A stretch of DNA of 64,000 nucleotides from Klenkia taihuensis (GTDB lineage: Bacteria; Actinomycetota; Actinomycetes; Mycobacteriales; Geodermatophilaceae): the NCBI RefSeq assembly GCF_900112525.1, contig NZ_FOMD01000003.1:620001-684000 (forward strand), read 5' to 3'. The translations under genes and the position numbers were made by a program. Positions 57,862 to 64,000 of the stretch are shown here, piece by piece. A model generated the notes under the pieces. The model had not been told where the DNA came from, made no database searches, and saw only the letters and a program-made list of their open reading frames with translations. The number at the start of each line of letters is the position of its first letter. The stretch's first letter is position 1.

Positions 57862-59277
57862 ATGCTCGTCCTGCTCGGCTTCGGCATGGTCGCCGTGTTC
57901 ATGGCCCTGATCCTGACCAAACGGCTCTCCCCCGTGGTGGCCCTGGTCCTGGTCCCGGTCACCTTCGCGGTCGTCGCGGGTGCGGGGATGGACCTCGGCG
58001 ACGCGGTCGAGGAGCAGATCAGCGGCTTCGCGACCACCGCCGCGCTGCTGTTCTTCGCGATCATCTTCTTCGGCCTGATGATCGACGTCGGTCTGTTCGA
58101 CCCGCTGATCCGCGGGATCCTCAGAGTCTGCGGCGACGACCCGGTGCGCGTGGTCGTCGGCACCGCGCTGCTGGCCGGCGTGGTCTCCCTGGACGGCGAC
58201 GGCTCCACCACCTTCATCATCACCGTCTCGGCGATGCTGCCGATCTACCTGCGGCTGGGCCTGTCCCCGGTGACGCTCACCGTCGCGGCGAACCTGGCCA
58301 ACGGCGTGTTCAACATCCTGCCCTGGGGCGGGCCGACCATCCGCGCCGCGACGGCGCTGGACGTCTCCCCCACCGAGCTGTTCAACCCGATGGTGCCGAG
58401 CATGGTCGCCGGCTTCGCGATGGTGCTCGTGCTGTCGGTGCTCATGGGCCTGGGCGAGCGGCGCCGGCTGGTGAAGAAGGGCATCTCGCTGACCGAGGTG
58501 CGTGAGCAGGAGCTGGCCGGGGTCGGCGCCTTCGTCTCCGGTGGGCCCGGTGGCGGCCGCCGTCCCGCCGTCCGCCCGACCGGAGGCACCGGGGACGCCG
58601 ACCTGCCCGAGGAGCAGCCGGCCATCTCGGGCCTGGACCCGCACCGGCCGACGCTGCGGCCCAAGCTGCTGTGGTTCAACGCCGGCCTCACCGTCGCCCT
58701 GCTGGTCCTGCTCGGCATGGACGTCGTCCCGCTGTTCTTCGTCTTCATGGTCTTCGCCGCGATCGCCCTGGTGGTCAACTTCCCCAGCCCGGCCGAGCAG
58801 GGCGAGCGGATCAAGGAGCACGCCTCGAGCATCGTGGCGGTCGTCTCCATGGTGTTCGCCGCAGCCGTGCTGGTCGCCGTCCTCTCGGCCACCGGCATGG
58901 ACACCGCGATGGCCAGCTGGATCGTCGACGTCGTCCCGGAGAGCTGGGGCCCGTACTTCGCCACCATCACCGCGGTGCTGTCGATGCCGCTGACGTTCTT
59001 CCTGACCAACGACGCCTTCTACTTCGGCGTGCTGCCGATCCTGAGCGAGGCCGCGGCCAACTACGGCATCACGCCGGTCGAGATGGCCCGGGCCTCGATC
59101 ATCGGCCAGCCGGTCCACATGACCAGCCCGCTGGTGCCGGCCATGCTGCTGCTGGTCTCGCTGGCCAAGGTCGACCTGGCCGACCACCACAAGCGGGTCA
59201 TCTGGCGCGCCGCGCTGTGCTCGCTGGCCATGCTCGCCGTCGCGCTGCTGCTCGGCGTCGTCCCCTTCCACGCCTGA
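57862..59277 (+). CDS. CitMHS family citrate-metal:H+ symporter
   Basis: 471 residues with about 12 membrane helices. The family pattern is seen in VSLDGDGSTTFIITVSAMLP IYLRLG, NLANGVFNILPWGGPTIRAA, and FLTNDAFYFGVLPILSEAAA NYGI. It carries citrate, often as a metal complex, into the cell. GAGGAG precedes the ATG. The divergent CitA/CitB-type genes likely control it. A poorly conserved loop of about 60 residues (GAFVSGGPGGGRRPAVRPTG) splits the two halves. Confidence 0.93.
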   Translation: MLVLLGFGMVAVFMALILTKRLSPVVALVLVPVTFAVVAGAGMDLGDAVEEQISGFATTAALLFFAIIFFGLMIDVGLFDPLIRGILRVCGDDPVRVVVGTALLAGVVSLDGDGSTTFIITVSAMLPIYLRLGLSPVTLTVAANLANGVFNILPWGGPTIRAATALDVSPTELFNPMVPSMVAGFAMVLVLSVLMGLGERRRLVKKGISLTEVREQELAGVGAFVSGGPGGGRRPAVRPTGGTGDADLPEEQPAISGLDPHRPTLRPKLLWFNAGLTVALLVLLGMDVVPLFFVFMVFAAIALVVNFPSPAEQGERIKEHASSIVAVVSMVFAAAVLVAVLSATGMDTAMASWIVDVVPESWGPYFATITAVLSMPLTFFLTNDAFYFGVLPILSEAAANYGITPVEMARASIIGQPVHMTSPLVPAMLLLVSLAKVDLADHHKRVIWRAALCSLAMLAVALLLGVVPFHA

Positions 59278-59288
59278 GGAGCCCCGAG

Positions 59289-59669
59289 ATGACCGCACCC
59301 GTCGTGATCGCCGTGAACGACCGCCCCGAGGGCGTCGCCGCCCTGCACTGGGGCCTGAAGCAGGCCCGCCGCCTGCAGACCTCCGCCGTGCTCGTCGCCT
59401 CCACCGGGGACACCCCGAGCGCGCCGGTGCACCTGTCCACCGCCACCCGGGAGCTGATCGCCAGCGCCGCCGAGGGCGTCGACCACGTGCTGCACGACCA
59501 GCCCGACGACGTCGCGCAGACGCTCATCACGCTGTCCGAGGACGCCGACATGGTGGTGCTGCCCGTGCGGCGGCGGTCGGTGACCATGAAGTTCCTGCTG
59601 GGCAGCAACGCGATGCGGGTGATCGCCGAGGCGCACTGCCCCGTGGTCACGGTGAAGTCCCCCGCCTGA
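59289..59669 (+). CDS. Small universal stress protein-like protein
   Basis: 126 residues from ATG, 11 bases after the transporter, so in one operon. The UspA-like fold is short: VVIAVNDRPEGVAALHWGLK at the start and ADMVVLPVRRRSVTMKFLLG SNAMRVIAEAHCPVVTVK at the end with the G-x(n)-S/N nucleotide-type loop. It may regulate the transporter post-translationally, as some UspA proteins do; that is inference. Confidence 0.82.
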   Translation: MTAPVVIAVNDRPEGVAALHWGLKQARRLQTSAVLVASTGDTPSAPVHLSTATRELIASAAEGVDHVLHDQPDDVAQTLITLSEDADMVVLPVRRRSVTMKFLLGSNAMRVIAEAHCPVVTVKSPA

Positions 59670-59683
59670 CCCGCGCCGCCGAG

Positions 59684-59751
59684 CCCAGGTATCGGAAGCT
59701 CCACCCGTCTCATCCGAGCCGACGGAGGGGGTAGAGCTTCCGATACCTGGG
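59684..59751. terminator. Long inverted repeat between the Usp-like gene and gcvP
   Basis: CCCAGGTATCGGAAGCTC (59684-59701) pairs exactly with 59734-59751, continues past one mismatch into ACCC/GGGT, and leaves a loop of about 22 bases that can form its own CCGTC/GACGG stem. It lies between convergent genes and is noticeably less GC-rich than its surroundings, unlike a normal terminator here. Confidence 0.7.
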
Positions 59752-59777
59752 GAGGGCCGGCGGGCAGCCCAGGCGGG

Positions 59778-62762
<2,985 letters not shown>

Positions 62763-62768
62763 GCCCCG

Positions 62769-62774
62769 AACGTA
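62769..62774 (-). promoter_or_regulatory. Predicted leaderless -10 element of gcvP
   Basis: TACGTT on the minus strand, six bases, then GTG at 62762. The short distance leaves no room for a glycine riboswitch. Confidence 0.5.
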
Positions 62775-62785
62775 CCCGGGTGGCG

Positions 62786-63346
62786 TTACGCGGAGGCGCG
62801 GCGCCGGCGACGGGCGGACAGCTCGTCGTCGGCCTGGACCGGGGCACCGTCGACGCGCTCGGCGGGCAGCTCGGCGAGCTCACCGGACAGCTCGCGCAGC
62901 GCGCCGGAGACGGCGATGCCGAAGACGCCCTGACCACCGGCCAGCAGGTCGACGACCTCCTCGGCGGAGGTGCACTCGTACACGGTGGCGCCGTCGGACA
63001 GGAGCGTGATGTTCGACAGCTCCTTCACCCCGCGGGTGCGCAGGTGGTCCACGGCCTTGCGGATGTTCTGCAGGGAGACGCCGGTGTCCAGGAGCCGCTT
63101 GACGACCTTGAGCACCAGGATGTCGCGGAAGCTGTAGAGACGCTGCGTGCCCGAGCCGGTGGCGGTGCGCACCGAGGGGGCGACCAGACCTGTTCTCGCC
63201 CAGTAGTCCAACTGCCGATAGGTGATACCAGCGGCGGCGCAGGCCGTCGGGCCGCGGTAGCCGAAGGCGTCGCTGTCGGCGTCGTCGTAGGAGGGAGCAC
63301 CCACAGCTGCGTCGGGGAAGAGCTGGCCCTGGTTGCCGTCGCCCAC
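62786..63346 (-). CDS. MerR family transcription regulator (Rv1830 type)
   Basis: 186 residues from GTG behind AGGAGG. The MerR HTH is [32 protein letters not shown], followed by a dimer helix ([25 protein letters not shown]). No Cys-rich metal site is seen, so it is not a metal sensor. The place between gcvP and the bifunctional nuclease gene equals Rv1830 in M. tuberculosis. Residues 150-186 are an acidic then basic tail. Its ligand and targets are not known from sequence. Confidence 0.9.
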   Translation of the reverse strand: MGDGNQGQLFPDAAVGAPSYDDADSDAFGYRGPTACAAAGITYRQLDYWARTGLVAPSVRTATGSGTQRLYSFRDILVLKVVKRLLDTGVSLQNIRKAVDHLRTRGVKELSNITLLSDGATVYECTSAEEVVDLLAGGQGVFGIAVSGALRELSGELAELPAERVDGAPVQADDELSARRRRRASA

Positions 63347-63435
63347 GTCCGCGTCCTCCTGATAGAGCGGCCGAACCGGACACCCGGGTCGGGGCCCGGC
63401 GCTGCTCCGAGGAGTTGCACCGGGGTGATTCGTCG

Positions 63436-63441
63436 AACGTA
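63436..63441 (-). promoter_or_regulatory. Possible -10 element of the MerR gene
   Basis: TACGTT on the minus strand about 90 bases before the MerR GTG, giving a leader with a ribosome-binding site. The stretch 63503-63521 holds GTGACCTG twice, 11 bases apart, a possible operator. Confidence 0.4.
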
Positions 63442-63556
63442 GGCGCGCCCGCAGGGGCGGTCAACCGAGAGCTGCGGCGTGTCGAGGACCTCACCCCGGA
63501 GGGTGACCTGACCGTGACCTGCGACTACCCGGCTGTCACCGGGCACTCACCGAGCG

Positions 63557-64000
63557 TCAGGGGTTGGGGCCGGAACCCGACGGGCCGAAGAAGTCGTCCG
63601 GGGTGACCTGGTCCAGGAACTCCCGGAACTTCTCGACCTCGTCCTCCTGCTCGTCGGGGATCTCGATCCCGACCTCGTCCAGCAGGGCCTCGGCGCCGTA
63701 GATCGGGGCGCCGGTGCGGACGGCGAGGGCCACCGCGTCCGAAGGCCGGGCGCTGACCGTGCGCTGCTCGCCGAAGACCAGCTCGGCGATGTAGATGCCG
63801 TCCTTCATCTCGGTGATGTGCACCGCCTGCAGGGTGGCGCCCAGCGCGGTGACCACCTCGCGCAGCAGGTCGTGGGTCATCGGCCGCTGCGGCCGGACCC
63901 CCTGCTGCTCGAAGGCGATGGCGGCGGCCTCGACGGCCCCGATCCAGATCGGCAGGTACCGCTCGCCCTGCGTCTCCTTCAGCAGCAGGATCGGCTGGTT
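63557..64000 (-). CDS. Bifunctional nuclease family protein (BFN, DUF151), start outside the window
   Basis: The frame runs from the right edge to 63557; 147 codons are visible. Read leftwards, it begins NQPILLLKETQGERYLPIWI GAVEAAAIAFEQQG, then PMTHDLLREVVTALGATLQA VHITEMKDGIYIAELVF and ARPSDAVALAVRTGAPIYGA. These are the BFN motifs. Plant relatives cut DNA and RNA. An ATG at 63880 is internal and not the start. Rv1829 holds this place in M. tuberculosis. The tail is acidic and ends in SGSGPNP. Confidence 0.93.
   Translation of the reverse strand, partial: NQPILLLKETQGERYLPIWIGAVEAAAIAFEQQGVRPQRPMTHDLLREVVTALGATLQAVHITEMKDGIYIAELVFGEQRTVSARPSDAVALAVRTGAPIYGAEALLDEVGIEIPDEQEDEVEKFREFLDQVTPDDFFGPSGSGPNP

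Overview
The window is about 64 kb of very GC-rich chromosome, by eye about 75% G+C, with dense genes and many GTG starts. It comes from an actinobacterium. The Pup-proteasome locus, RbpA, WYL regulators of the PafB/PafC type and a gene order matching Mycobacterium tuberculosis (mpa, dop, pup, prcB, prcA, pafA, pafB, pafC, tatA, tatC, helY, a DUF4333 protein, a 5'-3' exonuclease, an M24 peptidase) support this. The cobalamin-type lysine aminomutase genes and general style suggest Geodermatophilaceae or a relative. That family placement is inference. I recognised no rRNA, tRNA, CRISPR array, insertion sequence or prophage.

Bases 1-21,950 hold the protein-turnover and export block: the 3' part of the proteasomal ATPase gene, a lipoprotein, dop, a gene with an RraB-like C-terminal domain, pup, a decayed endonuclease VII gene, prcB, prcA, pafA, an interrupted gene of unknown function, DUF3866, pafB, pafC, tatA, tatC, a diacylglycerol-kinase-like gene, helY, a membrane protein with a YGQ-repeat domain, a 5'-3' exonuclease, an M24 peptidase, an Lrp regulator and a SnoaL-like gene. 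Pup is made with a C-terminal Gln. Dop deamidates it, PafA ligates it to targets, the ATPase unfolds them (its GQYL tail docks on the core) and PrcB/PrcA degrade them. PafB and PafC are the DNA-damage transcription activator, and a PafBC-like promoter pattern lies in front of pup.

Bases 22,000-31,280 hold an Rv2578c-like radical SAM gene behind a near-perfect LexA box, an acyltransferase, a GNAT gene and a lysine-degradation cluster (kamA divergent from kdd, amidohydrolase, kamD, kamE, kal). Bases 31,500-38,040 hold lnt and fxsA facing rbpA across a perfect 21-bp hairpin, then a leftward operon (GDPD, acyltransferase, UMF1-type transporter, thymidine kinase) joined by 4-base overlaps. rbpA has a textbook SigR-type promoter (GGAAT-N18-GTT).

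Bases 38,100-57,700 are mixed housekeeping and accessory genes: a small zinc-cluster protein, a lipoprotein, a toxin-antitoxin-like pair (XRE plus AbiEii nucleotidyltransferase), trmL, a dapA-like gene, an isochorismatase-type hydrolase, a Rieske protein, an M50-like protease, a GH65 phosphorylase with a beta-phosphoglucomutase-like HAD protein, coaA and several small enzymes. Bases 55,400-59,670 hold a CitA/CitB-type two-component system divergent from a CitM-type transporter and a small universal stress protein. Bases 59,770-64,000 hold gcvP, a MerR regulator and the start-truncated bifunctional nuclease gene, the same neighbours as gcvB, Rv1830 and Rv1829 in M. tuberculosis.

A feature of the whole window is a -10 hexamer of the form (T/C)A(G/C)NNT placed 6 or 7 bases before the start codon of more than twenty genes on both strands. 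This is the layout of leaderless transcripts and was used here to choose many starts.
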